Made by a program: the position numbers and the translations under genes | The notes under the pieces: generated by a model | Told to the model about the DNA's origin: nothing | Database searches by the model: none | Seen by the model: only the letters and a program-made list of their open reading frames with translations | In this document: positions 8,570-15,021 of the stretch, piece after piece | How positions within the stretch are numbered: the stretch's first letter is position 1 | Layout of the letters: each line of letters begins with the position of its first letter | NCBI GenBank assembly: GCA_963777895.1 | Contig: CAVZSF010000006.1 | Span: 1-64,000, forward strand | DNA length: 64,000 nt | Direction of reading: 5' to 3' | Source of the DNA: UBA2241 sp963777895 | GTDB taxonomy: Bacteria; Actinomycetota; Thermoleophilia; UBA2241

Positions 8570-8614
8570 CGCCAAAGTAGAGGAGCCGCGCGACCCTAAG
8601 GTCTGCGCGGCTCC
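8570..8614 (-). terminator. Intrinsic terminator of small RNA copy 1
   Basis: The stem GGAGCCGCGC/GCGCGGCTCC (8582-8591 with 8605-8614, 13-base loop) is followed on the minus strand by CTCTACTTT. The U tract is weak. Part of the stem arm is repeated just downstream (8562-8572). Confidence 0.55.
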
Positions 8615-8675
8615 TGTACGGGCCTTTCACCCGAGTGCCTCTTTGTCGATCCGGCGAACCTTCTCGACGGGAGGT
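8571..8675 (-). ncRNA. Candidate small structured RNA, copy 1
   Basis: On the minus strand a ~100-nt unit follows a promoter (TTGCGC, 16 bases, TAGAAT). It contains TTCACCTC, a loop GAAGGTTCGCCGGA closed by GTCGA/TCGAC, then AGAGGCAC, which can pair with the initial CCTC. Next comes a hairpin CGGG-TGAAAGG-CCCG, and last a 10-bp GC-rich hairpin that serves as terminator. A second copy at 14.3 kb keeps promoter, order and loops (about 60 of the first 70 bases identical), with a G-C to A-T compensatory change in the TGAAAGG hairpin. There is no ORF with a ribosome site inside. I do not recognise it as a known riboswitch, 6S, tmRNA, SRP or RNase P RNA. Confidence 0.65.
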
Positions 8676-8681
8676 GAACGC

Positions 8682-8709
8682 ATTCTATGACCGGCGGAGC
8701 GGGGCGCAA
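8682..8709 (-). promoter_or_regulatory. Promoter of small RNA copy 1
   Basis: -35 TTGCGC (8704-8709), 16-base spacer, -10 TAGAAT (8682-8687), minus strand. Transcription would start near 8675. The arrangement is the same as in copy 2. Confidence 0.6.
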
Positions 8710-8728
8710 GACCTTTTTCGCCGTTATC

Positions 8729-8770
8729 GGGCCCGGACGCCCTCAAGCTTTGCTTGAGACCTCCGGGCCC
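8729..8770. terminator. Long symmetrical hairpin downstream of the HdeD-like gene
   Basis: GGGCCCGGA pairs with TCCGGGCCC, and inside it CTCAAGC pairs with GCTTGAG around a TTT loop. The two stems are separated by short internal loops. It lies 24 bases past the stop of the minus-strand HdeD-like gene, so a terminator role is likely. No U tract follows on either strand. Confidence 0.4.
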
Positions 8771-8794
8771 TCCCGAGATGCTCCCGGCCGGCTC

Positions 8795-9376
8795 TCAGAA
8801 CGGGTGTGGTGAACTGGTCTTGTCGCCCGCCTTCGCCGCCGGCGCGACTACCCCCATGATCATCCGCAGCACGCCGATGACGACCAGGTAGATCCCGATG
8901 AGCCACAGGATGGCGAGGATCCCGTTGGCCGGATAGACCATGATGATGAGACCGATGACGGCGCCGGCGATGCCGCTGATCAGCAGCCAGATGCGGCCCG
9001 CGGCGGAGTGCCCCTTCGTGAAGGCCCGCGCCACGTCCAGCAGTCCCGCGGCGATCGCCCAGCCCGCGACGATGTAGATCATGGCGGTGGCCGTGAGCTG
9101 CGGCCACGCGATCACGAGCACTCCGGCGATGACGGCGAGCACGCCGCCGGCCACGCCGGCCGCCTTCTGCGTCTCACCCTTCTCGTCCTTCTTGCCCAAC
9201 AGCGCCGCGACGGCGTGCAGCACCCCGTACGCGATGATGCCGATGCCGAAGAGCCAGATGAAGAAGTGCAGCGACATCTTCGGCTGGGCGAGCAAGATGA
9301 TGCCCAGAACGACCAGGAGCAGCCCGGTCAGCAGACTCATCCCCACACCCATCCTGGGCTTCCCTGCAGTTTCCAC
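8795..9376 (-). CDS. HdeD/DUF308 family membrane protein
   Basis: This 193-residue protein is almost entirely hydrophobic, with six predicted helices in repeated pairs (for example SLLTGLLLVVLGIILLAQP and GGVLAVIAGVLVIAWPQ). The recurring G-hydrophobic-AWP pattern is typical of DUF308/HdeD. HdeD is linked to acid resistance in enterobacteria; the role in other phyla is unknown. The GTG start has GGGGG seven bases upstream. The C-terminus is short and polar (AGDKTSSPHPF). Confidence 0.85.
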   Translation of the reverse strand: METAGKPRMGVGMSLLTGLLLVVLGIILLAQPKMSLHFFIWLFGIGIIAYGVLHAVAALLGKKDEKGETQKAAGVAGGVLAVIAGVLVIAWPQLTATAMIYIVAGWAIAAGLLDVARAFTKGHSAAGRIWLLISGIAGAVIGLIIMVYPANGILAILWLIGIYLVVIGVLRMIMGVVAPAAKAGDKTSSPHPF

Positions 9377-9475
9377 ACGTCCCCCTTCGATCGGTCAGAA
9401 GTCGTTAGCGCCTCATCGGCGCGTAGCTTACCAGCGGGTCACGAGCACGCACAGGGACGACGGTCCGGACGCAGG

Positions 9476-9481
9476 TATAAT
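9476..9481 (+). promoter_or_regulatory. -10 element of the tRNA-Glu promoter
   Basis: A consensus TATAAT lies 14 bases before the mature tRNA-Glu 5' end. No clear -35 hexamer is present. Confidence 0.5.
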
Positions 9482-9494
9482 CCCCGGACCACGT

Positions 9495-9570
9495 GCCCCC
9501 ATCGTCTAGCGGCCTAGGACACCGGCCTTTCAAGCCGGCAGCACGGATTCGAATTCCGTTGGGGGCACCA
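9495..9570 (+). tRNA. tRNA-Glu (anticodon TTC)
   Basis: This is a complete cloverleaf. The acceptor arms GCCCCCA and TGGGGGC pair fully. The D arm follows (TCTAGCGGCCTAGGA). The anticodon stem CCGGC/GCCGG encloses CTTTCAA with anticodon TTC, and the T arm is ACGGATTCGAATTCCGT. The 3' CCA is encoded. Anticodon TTC reads GAA/GAG glutamate codons. Confidence 0.97.
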
Positions 9571-9636
9571 CTTCTCCCTCGCACCCACAACGGTGGGCGA
9601 CGCCTTCCACGTGCCGTCCCGGGCATAGCTACCACC

Positions 9637-11049
9637 GTGGCTCAGGTGGCGACAATCGAAAGACCACTCGCGTCTCCTCGGAGGATCCTCCTCCCCCTCG
9701 CGCTTGCGCAGTTCATCTGCAGCTTCGCGGGCTCGAACATGAACGTGTCGATCAACAGCATCGCGGAGGACCTGGGGACGACGGTGCACGGGGTGCAGAC
9801 GGCGATCACGCTGTTCCTCTTGATCATGGCGGCCCTGATGATCCCCGGCAGCAAGTTGACGGACCGCTGGGGCCGCAAGCGTTGCTTCATCCTGGGCCTC
9901 AGCATCTACGGAACAGGGGCGCTGGTCGGCGCCCTGGCGCCCGGCCTCGGCGTCCTGATCCTCGGCTACTCGGTCTTCGAAGGAGTCGGCTCGGCCCTCT
10001 TGATCCCGCCTGTCTACATCCTGGCCACCCTGGCCTTCAGCGACCTGAAGCCTCGTGCGCGCGCCTTCGGCATCATCAGCGGCATGGGCGGCATCGGCGC
10101 CGCCGCCGGACCGTTGGTGGGTGGCCTCATCACCACGACGATCAGCTGGCGGGCCTCGTTCCTCCTCCAGGCCGCGGTCGTGGCGGCCATCATCTTCCTG
10201 AGTCGCGGCATCGTTGACCCCTTGCCGCCGGACCCGACGCGACCCTTCGACACGGTCGGAGCGGTCTTGTCGGCCGCGGGCATGGTCTTCCTGGTCATGG
10301 GCATCCTGCAGGCCGGCACCAACGGCGCGCTCCTGGTGATCTTCCTGGCCCTCGGAGGCGTCCTCCTGCTCTCGTTCTTCCTCTACATCCGGTCGAGGGA
10401 GCGAGCCGGCAAGGAGGTGCTCTTGTCGACCGGGCTGTTCAAGAACCGCACGTCCAACCTCGGGCTCGTCACGCAGAACGTCCAGTGGCTGCTGCTCATG
10501 GGGATCTCGTTCACGGTCTCGGTCTTTCTGCAGGTGGTGCGCGGACAGAGCGCGATCGAGACGGGTCTCGTGTTCACGGCGGCGACGGTCGGCATCCTGC
10601 TGTCGTCGCTGGCTGCCGAGCGCCTCGCCGGAAGGTACGCGCAGAGGACCCTGGTGCTGACCGGCTTCATCGGTACGGTGGCCGGGATCGCCCTGCTGCT
10701 CGGCCTGGTGATCCCCTTCGACAGTGTCTTGAGCTTCCTCCCCGGGCTCTTCCTGATCGGCCTGGGCGTGGGAGTGATGCTGACGCCCTCGGTCAACATC
10801 GTGCAGTCGGCGTTCCCCGAGGAGAAGCAGGGCGAGATATCGGGCCTCTCGCGGAGCATCTCCAACCTGGGCTCGTCCCTCGGTACGGCGATCGCCGGCA
10901 CGATCATCGTGGCAGACCTCGCTGCAGAAAACGGAGCGTACGCGCTGGCAATGGTCGCCTTGGGCGTGATCGCACTCGTCGGACTTGCGGCTGCGATGTT
11001 CCTTCCCGGCAATCCTGAGGCGCAGCATTCGAGCGCTGCTCGGGGGTAG
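9637..11049 (+). CDS. MFS transporter, DHA2/EmrB-QacA type
   Basis: This is a drug:proton-antiporter-like permease of about 470 residues with roughly 14 membrane helices. MFS motif A is visible as GSKLTDRWGRKR near residue 75. A second conserved segment, FGIISGMGGIGAAAGPLVGG, resembles motif C of 14-TM exporters. The open frame begins inside the upstream tRNA-Glu, so the start must lie after 9570. I chose GTG 9637; GTG 9646 has a closer AGG. Substrate unknown. It is followed by a SulP transporter in the same direction after 137 bases, without a clear operon link. Confidence 0.9.
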   Translation: MAQVATIERPLASPRRILLPLALAQFICSFAGSNMNVSINSIAEDLGTTVHGVQTAITLFLLIMAALMIPGSKLTDRWGRKRCFILGLSIYGTGALVGALAPGLGVLILGYSVFEGVGSALLIPPVYILATLAFSDLKPRARAFGIISGMGGIGAAAGPLVGGLITTTISWRASFLLQAAVVAAIIFLSRGIVDPLPPDPTRPFDTVGAVLSAAGMVFLVMGILQAGTNGALLVIFLALGGVLLLSFFLYIRSRERAGKEVLLSTGLFKNRTSNLGLVTQNVQWLLLMGISFTVSVFLQVVRGQSAIETGLVFTAATVGILLSSLAAERLAGRYAQRTLVLTGFIGTVAGIALLLGLVIPFDSVLSFLPGLFLIGLGVGVMLTPSVNIVQSAFPEEKQGEISGLSRSISNLGSSLGTAIAGTIIVADLAAENGAYALAMVALGVIALVGLAAAMFLPGNPEAQHSSAARG

Positions 11050-11186
11050 CATGAGCTTCGACGTGCAGCGAGCCGCCTCACGTCGCTCGTGTCCGACCGT
11101 TTGACGAACACAACCTGCCTAGGGAGCGGGCGATCGCCACCAGCGACGAGCAGATCGGTGAGTCCAGGACGGCCGGCATCTCCCGC

Positions 11187-12863
11187 GTGATGCCCATCTT
11201 CGGCTGGGCCCGAGAGTATGAGCGGAGCTGGCTGAGGCCGGACCTGATCGCAGGCCTGACGGTGGCGGCTCTCGTCGTGCCCAAGGCGCTCGGCTATGCG
11301 GGCATCGCGGAGGTGCCGATCCAGTATGGGCTCTATGCCGCCGCGGCGGGCGCGATCCTGTATGCCCTCTTCTGTACATCGCGCCAAATCGCGACCGGAC
11401 CCAGCGCCGCGCTCTCGGCCGTCGCTGCCGGCGCGGTCCTCGGCGCGGCGGCGTCCGGCGACGAGGCCGTCACGATGGTGGCGTCGATCACGTTCGTCTC
11501 CGGCGTCTTCTTCGTCCTGCTCGCGCTCTTCAAGATGGGCTGGATCTCCCAGTTCCTCTCGAAGGCCGTCATTGTCGGCTTCCTCTTTGGGGCAGGCATC
11601 CAGACGACCATCGGTGAGCTCGCCAAGATCACCGGCACGGAGGCCTCGGGCGACAACAGCTGGCAGAAGCTCGCGAGCTGGATCGGCTCGCTCGCCGACA
11701 CCCACGGCACCACGGTCGTCGTCGGCGCTGTCGCCCTGGTCGTCATCTTCGGCCTGCGCTTCGTCGCCCCCCGCGTGCCCGGCGCGCTCGTTCTGGTCGT
11801 GGGAGGCCTGCTCGTCACCTGGCTTCTGGGCCTCGAGGACCGCGGCGTGGCGCTCGTGGGCGACGTGCCCAGTGGCCTGCCGGCCATCGTCCTCCCGGAC
11901 TTCGGCTACATCTCCGCCCACCTGGCCGACGTGCTCACCGCGGCGACGGCGCTGCTCATGATCGGCTTCTCGCAGACCGCGGGCGACGCGCGCGCCTTCG
12001 CCTCCAGGCATCGCTATCGGGTGGATGTGAACCAGGAGTCACTGGCGCAGGGGGTCGCCAACGTCGGGTCCGGCCTGCTGCAAGGCATCCCGGTCTCGAC
12101 CAGCCTTTCCGCAAGCTCGCTGAGCGACCAGACGGGTGCAAGGACGCCGCTGGCCTCGCTCACGACCGGTGCGGTCGTCGTCCTCACGCTGCTGTTCCTC
12201 GCGCCGCTGTTCTCCCAGCTCCCGCAGGCGGTCCTGGGAGCCATCATCATCGAAGCCGTCGTGATGGGCATGATGGACGTGCCGGCCATGAGGCGCCTCT
12301 TCCGCGTCAAGCGCTTCGACTTCTGGATCGCCGTCGTCGCGCTGCTCGGCGTGCTGAGCGCCGGCGTGCTGGCGGGTGTGGTCATCGGCATCGCCTTGTC
12401 GATCGGCTGGCTGGTCTACGTGTCGGCCACGCCGGCGATGCCTGAGCTGGTGCGCCAACCTGGCAGCCAGGTGTTTCGCAACGTGGACGACCTTCCCGAC
12501 GGCAAGGCCTACCCCGGCCTGCTCGTGCTCGGCTTCGACGCCGGACTCTTCTTCATCGACGCGAACGCACTGGAGGACCGGATCCGGGAGCTCACCCACG
12601 AGGCGGACCCCGAGCTGCACGTGGTCGTCCTCGACTTCGAAGGAGTGAACTACATCGACTCTCAAGGGTCCGAGAAGGTCGGCGACATCCTCGAGATGTT
12701 GCGGGGGCGGTCCATCAAGCTGCGTCTGGCCCGCGTGAAGCCGGCGGTGATGGACGTGTTGCGCCGCGACGGCGTCGCCGATCGTATCGGCGAGTCGAAC
12801 GTCCACGGCAACGTCTTCGAGGCGGCGAAGGATCTGATCCCTGCGCCGGACCCTTCCTCCTGA
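11187..12863 (+). CDS. SulP family anion transporter with C-terminal STAS domain
   Basis: This 558-residue protein has an N-terminal transmembrane core (~residues 15-400) with the SulP segments GLTVAALVVPKALGYAGIA and GIPVSTSLSASSL. The C-terminal STAS domain (~430-540) contains VVVLDFEGVNYIDSQGSE, where the Ser matches the regulated site of anti-sigma-antagonist-like STAS folds. SulP proteins move sulfate, bicarbonate or other anions. The rhodanese gene that converges on it fits sulfur handling, but only circumstantially. A GTG (11187) and an ATG (11190) are adjacent starts; neither has a strong ribosome site. Confidence 0.93.
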   Translation: MMPIFGWAREYERSWLRPDLIAGLTVAALVVPKALGYAGIAEVPIQYGLYAAAAGAILYALFCTSRQIATGPSAALSAVAAGAVLGAAASGDEAVTMVASITFVSGVFFVLLALFKMGWISQFLSKAVIVGFLFGAGIQTTIGELAKITGTEASGDNSWQKLASWIGSLADTHGTTVVVGAVALVVIFGLRFVAPRVPGALVLVVGGLLVTWLLGLEDRGVALVGDVPSGLPAIVLPDFGYISAHLADVLTAATALLMIGFSQTAGDARAFASRHRYRVDVNQESLAQGVANVGSGLLQGIPVSTSLSASSLSDQTGARTPLASLTTGAVVVLTLLFLAPLFSQLPQAVLGAIIIEAVVMGMMDVPAMRRLFRVKRFDFWIAVVALLGVLSAGVLAGVVIGIALSIGWLVYVSATPAMPELVRQPGSQVFRNVDDLPDGKAYPGLLVLGFDAGLFFIDANALEDRIRELTHEADPELHVVVLDFEGVNYIDSQGSEKVGDILEMLRGRSIKLRLARVKPAVMDVLRRDGVADRIGESNVHGNVFEAAKDLIPAPDPSS

Positions 12864-12879
12864 GCTCGCCCCTCCGCTT

Positions 12880-13419
12880 CTACCTACCTGAGCCACTCCA
12901 GAGAAGGTCGGGCCGGCAGTCATAGGTCCAAGGGGCACCCGCGTTCTTCCAGCCGTTCCTCATCCTCTTGCCATGGTAGGCGCTCCCGGGATCGTCGACC
13001 TTGTCGCCCTCCATCCCGTCGATGACGTTGTAGACGCGCACGAAGCCGGCCTCGGCCAGCATGTTCGCCGCCTGCGCGCTGCGACCGCCTGACCGGCACA
13101 ACATGAGGAGCGTGTCGGTGAGCGCGTACGACGCCTTGACCACACTGATGAGTCCCGGGTTCGGGCGCATGGCGGGCTCGCCGGCCTCGAGGTCCCACTG
13201 GTACTCGACGAAGTACAGCGGGATGTTCCGCGCCGTCTCGGGGTGGCCGACGTAGATGTACTCCTCGGGGGTGCGGACGTCGATGATCCTTACGCCCACC
13301 GGATCGGCCTTCCACATCTCGTGAGCCTCGTGCGCCGTCACGTAGAGCCCAAGGCTCGTCTGCTTCCACTCGGGCACGTCGTGAGTCTTGGAAGAGGCCG
13401 TCGCCTTCGGGCCTGACAT
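12880..13419 (-). CDS. Rhodanese-like sulfurtransferase
   Basis: This 179-residue single-domain rhodanese has the CDC25-like entry motif VRIIDVRTPEEY and the active-site loop MLCRSGGRSAQAA, whose Cys carries the persulfide. After the loop come the usual helix and VYNVIDGMEGD strand. The C-terminal ~30 residues (aromatic, ending near a DCRPDLLW segment) extend beyond the core. The ATG follows AGGAGACGGAG. It converges on the SulP gene with a 16-base gap. A 17-bp palindrome lies 91 bases upstream of the start. Confidence 0.9.
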   Translation of the reverse strand: MSGPKATASSKTHDVPEWKQTSLGLYVTAHEAHEMWKADPVGVRIIDVRTPEEYIYVGHPETARNIPLYFVEYQWDLEAGEPAMRPNPGLISVVKASYALTDTLLMLCRSGGRSAQAANMLAEAGFVRVYNVIDGMEGDKVDDPGSAYHGKRMRNGWKNAGAPWTYDCRPDLLWSGSGR

Positions 13420-13510
13420 GCTCCGTCTCCTTGTCGCTTGTGCGAGCTACCTGTCGCCTACATGGTCCCCAGCGCGCCGCGCGTGGCGCCGTAGGCATGC
13501 GCGTCCAGTG

Positions 13511-13527
13511 CGAGACTACTAGTCTCG
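13511..13527. promoter_or_regulatory. Perfect 17-bp palindrome in a divergent promoter region
   Basis: CGAGACTA-C-TAGTCTCG, two perfect 8-base arms around one base, lies between the rhodanese gene (minus) and the small membrane ORF at 13654 (plus). Its position suits an operator that could act on either gene. It has no U tract and is not a terminator. Confidence 0.35.
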
Positions 13528-13653
13528 ACGCGCATCGGGGAGTCCCTCAAAGTGACAGGCTCGGCGTTTCCGGGGGTCGCAAGGCCGCGGAGCCGGGTAG
13601 GCTGAAGCTGCTCGTATGCGCCCAATCCGGGACATCTGATCGAGGGAGTGGAG

Positions 13654-13809
13654 ATGAAGGCGGCACTTGTCATCGTCGGGGCTTTGATACTCGGCTTCAT
13701 CGCAGCCGGCATCTTCCTGGCCAACATGAGGTTCTTCCTGTGGGTCGGCCTGATCGCGCTGGTGGTGTACGCGATCGCAGCGTTTGTGGCCGCCCGACGT
13801 TCGGACTGA
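13654..13809 (+). CDS. Small two-helix membrane protein (51 aa)
   Basis: MKAALVIVGALILGFIAAGI begins the first of two hydrophobic helices; the second is about residues 28-46 (FFLWVGLIALVVYAIAAFV), and the tail is basic (AARRSD). The ATG follows GGGAGTGGAG, a good ribosome site. Family unknown. It probably sits in the inner membrane. Codon use and spacing look like those of a genuine small gene. Confidence 0.65.
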   Translation: MKAALVIVGALILGFIAAGIFLANMRFFLWVGLIALVVYAIAAFVAARRSD

Positions 13810-13909
13810 CGCAGTCACCCACCGCCTGCCGCGGCGCCGCGGCGGCCTATCCGGGAGTATGCTGTTGCGCATTGACCCGGCGGTTACCTGACCATCATCG
13901 GAGGGGACC

Positions 13910-14206
13910 ATGTGCTGTCTGTTCACCACGCTGCTGCTGCTCGGCCCACGGTTCGTCAACATCATCTGGTGGATCGCCCAGCCGGCCAGGTGGGACGCCG
14001 CCTTCAGCACCGTTCTGTGGCCGATCCTCGGCATCGTCTTCGCGCCGTGGACCACGATGATGTACATGCTCGTGGCGCCCGCCGGCGTGAACGGCATCGA
14101 CTGGCTCTGGGTCGTGCTTGGCATCGTCGCCGACGTCGCCTTCTACGCCGGTGGCGGATGGACCAACCGCGGCCGCATCCCCGGCACGTCACAGCCGGCG
14201 GCCTGA
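13910..14206 (+). CDS. Small membrane protein (98 aa), conserved-hypothetical type
   Basis: The protein begins MCCLFTTLLLLGPRFVNIIW and contains three hydrophobic segments (about residues 3-20, 35-58 and 64-82) with several Trp residues at likely interfaces. The ATG is preceded by GGAGGGGACC. A role is not known to me; the compact, Trp-rich multi-helix layout is common in small conserved actinobacterial membrane proteins. The next feature downstream is small RNA copy 2 on the opposite strand, which converges on it. Confidence 0.7.
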   Translation: MCCLFTTLLLLGPRFVNIIWWIAQPARWDAAFSTVLWPILGIVFAPWTTMMYMLVAPAGVNGIDWLWVVLGIVADVAFYAGGGWTNRGRIPGTSQPAA

Positions 14207-14280
14207 GTCGCCGCGACCGGCGTCAGGCACGTGGCTCAGCAAGATCGCGGCTCTGCGGGTCGTGGGGACGGCAGGGACAG

Positions 14281-14320
14281 CACAAATAAAGAGCCGCCAA
14301 GCCTCGCGGCCGGCGGCTCT
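14281..14320 (-). terminator. Intrinsic terminator of small RNA copy 2
   Basis: On the minus strand a stem AGAGCCGCC/GGCGGCTCT is followed by TTTATTTGTG. This is a convincing Rho-independent terminator that fixes the transcript's direction and 3' end. Confidence 0.75.
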
Positions 14321-14379
14321 TCCGGACCTTTCATCCGGGTGCCTCTTTCTCGTTCCGGCGAACCTTCTCGATAAGAGGT
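14283..14379 (-). ncRNA. Candidate small structured RNA, copy 2
   Basis: This is a second copy of the unit at 8.6 kb on the minus strand. The promoter (TTGTCG, 16 bases, TAGAAT) is followed by GGTCACCTCTT, which can pair with AAGAGG about 25 bases later. Between them lies the conserved AGAAGGTTCGCCGGA loop. A hairpin CCGGA-TGAAAGG-TCCGG and a strong intrinsic terminator follow. The loops GAAGGTTCGCCGGA and TGAAAGG are identical in both copies, whereas stems vary; that pattern suits a structured RNA with exposed functional loops. It stands alone, with no same-strand gene close downstream, so a trans-acting sRNA is more likely than a leader. Confidence 0.65.
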
Positions 14380-14385
14380 GACCGC

Positions 14386-14413
14386 ATTCTACTCGAGGAA
14401 CAGCCGGCGACAA
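14386..14413 (-). promoter_or_regulatory. Promoter of small RNA copy 2
   Basis: -35 TTGTCG (14408-14413), 16-base spacer, -10 TAGAAT (14386-14391), minus strand. The bases from the -10 box into the RNA (TAGAATGCG then TCACCTC) are shared with copy 1. The rest of the gap up to 14618 shows no gene. Confidence 0.65.
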
Positions 14414-14618
14414 TATTCGTACTGCCGCCTATCTCTGAGTCTCTGCTGAAGCCTCGTGGTTCCGGCCTACCCTCGTCCGCCGGTCGAGTGTTGGCCTCGG
14501 GCGGCGCTCCGCTCGAGCGTGGGACGCACCGGGCCGACCTCGATGGGCACGCCGCAGCTCGACATTCTCGCTCAGTGGGTATCATCGCGGCCACCACGCA
14601 GCCGGCGAGAGGAGCGTC

Positions 14619-14933
14619 ATGGCGACAGCAGTCATCGAAGCGGGCATCTGCGGATTCTCGACGACGGTCCGGACGCACACGGAGGGCCGGGTCGTGGTCA
14701 TCGAGATCGAGAGCGAGTGCGAGCACATCCGCAAGCTGGGACAAGCGCTCACAGAGGTCGATCCCTTTCGGGAGATCATGTTCCGCGGCGCCGGCCCGCT
14801 GACCCTCGAGAAGGCGCGCGAGTTCTGCGCGCACGCCGCGTGCCCTGTACCGACCGGGGTCCTGAAGGCGATCGAGGTCGAGGCCGGCCTGGCGCTGCCC
14901 AAGAACGTGACGATACGGGTGAGCCGGGACTAG
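14619..14933 (+). CDS. DUF6951-like small cytoplasmic protein
   Basis: This 104-residue protein has Cys residues in an N-terminal GICGFST segment, in ESECEHI and in FCAHAACPVP. It resembles a small family I know only as a domain of unknown function (DUF6951), often found in anaerobes. The alternating strand/helix pattern and Cys/His content could support metal or cofactor binding, but this is not shown. The ATG is preceded by GAGAGGAGCGTC. It is transcribed alone, ahead of the PfkB-AAA+ fusion gene after 88 bases. Confidence 0.65.
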   Translation: MATAVIEAGICGFSTTVRTHTEGRVVVIEIESECEHIRKLGQALTEVDPFREIMFRGAGPLTLEKAREFCAHAACPVPTGVLKAIEVEAGLALPKNVTIRVSRD

Positions 14934-15021
14934 CGTCCCGACCAGGCGGCGTGACCGGCTGAGGTCACGGGGCAGCTTCCCCGGGGTAGACTGCCGCCAG
15001 CGACCGACGAGGAGGCCCCCG

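Noticed and set aside
4872..8630. Minus-strand open frame of over 1200 codons opposite the phosphatase and decarboxylase genes
   Set aside because: It is the antisense shadow of two well-supported genes in very GC-rich DNA; it is Arg/His/Asp-rich and has no domain.
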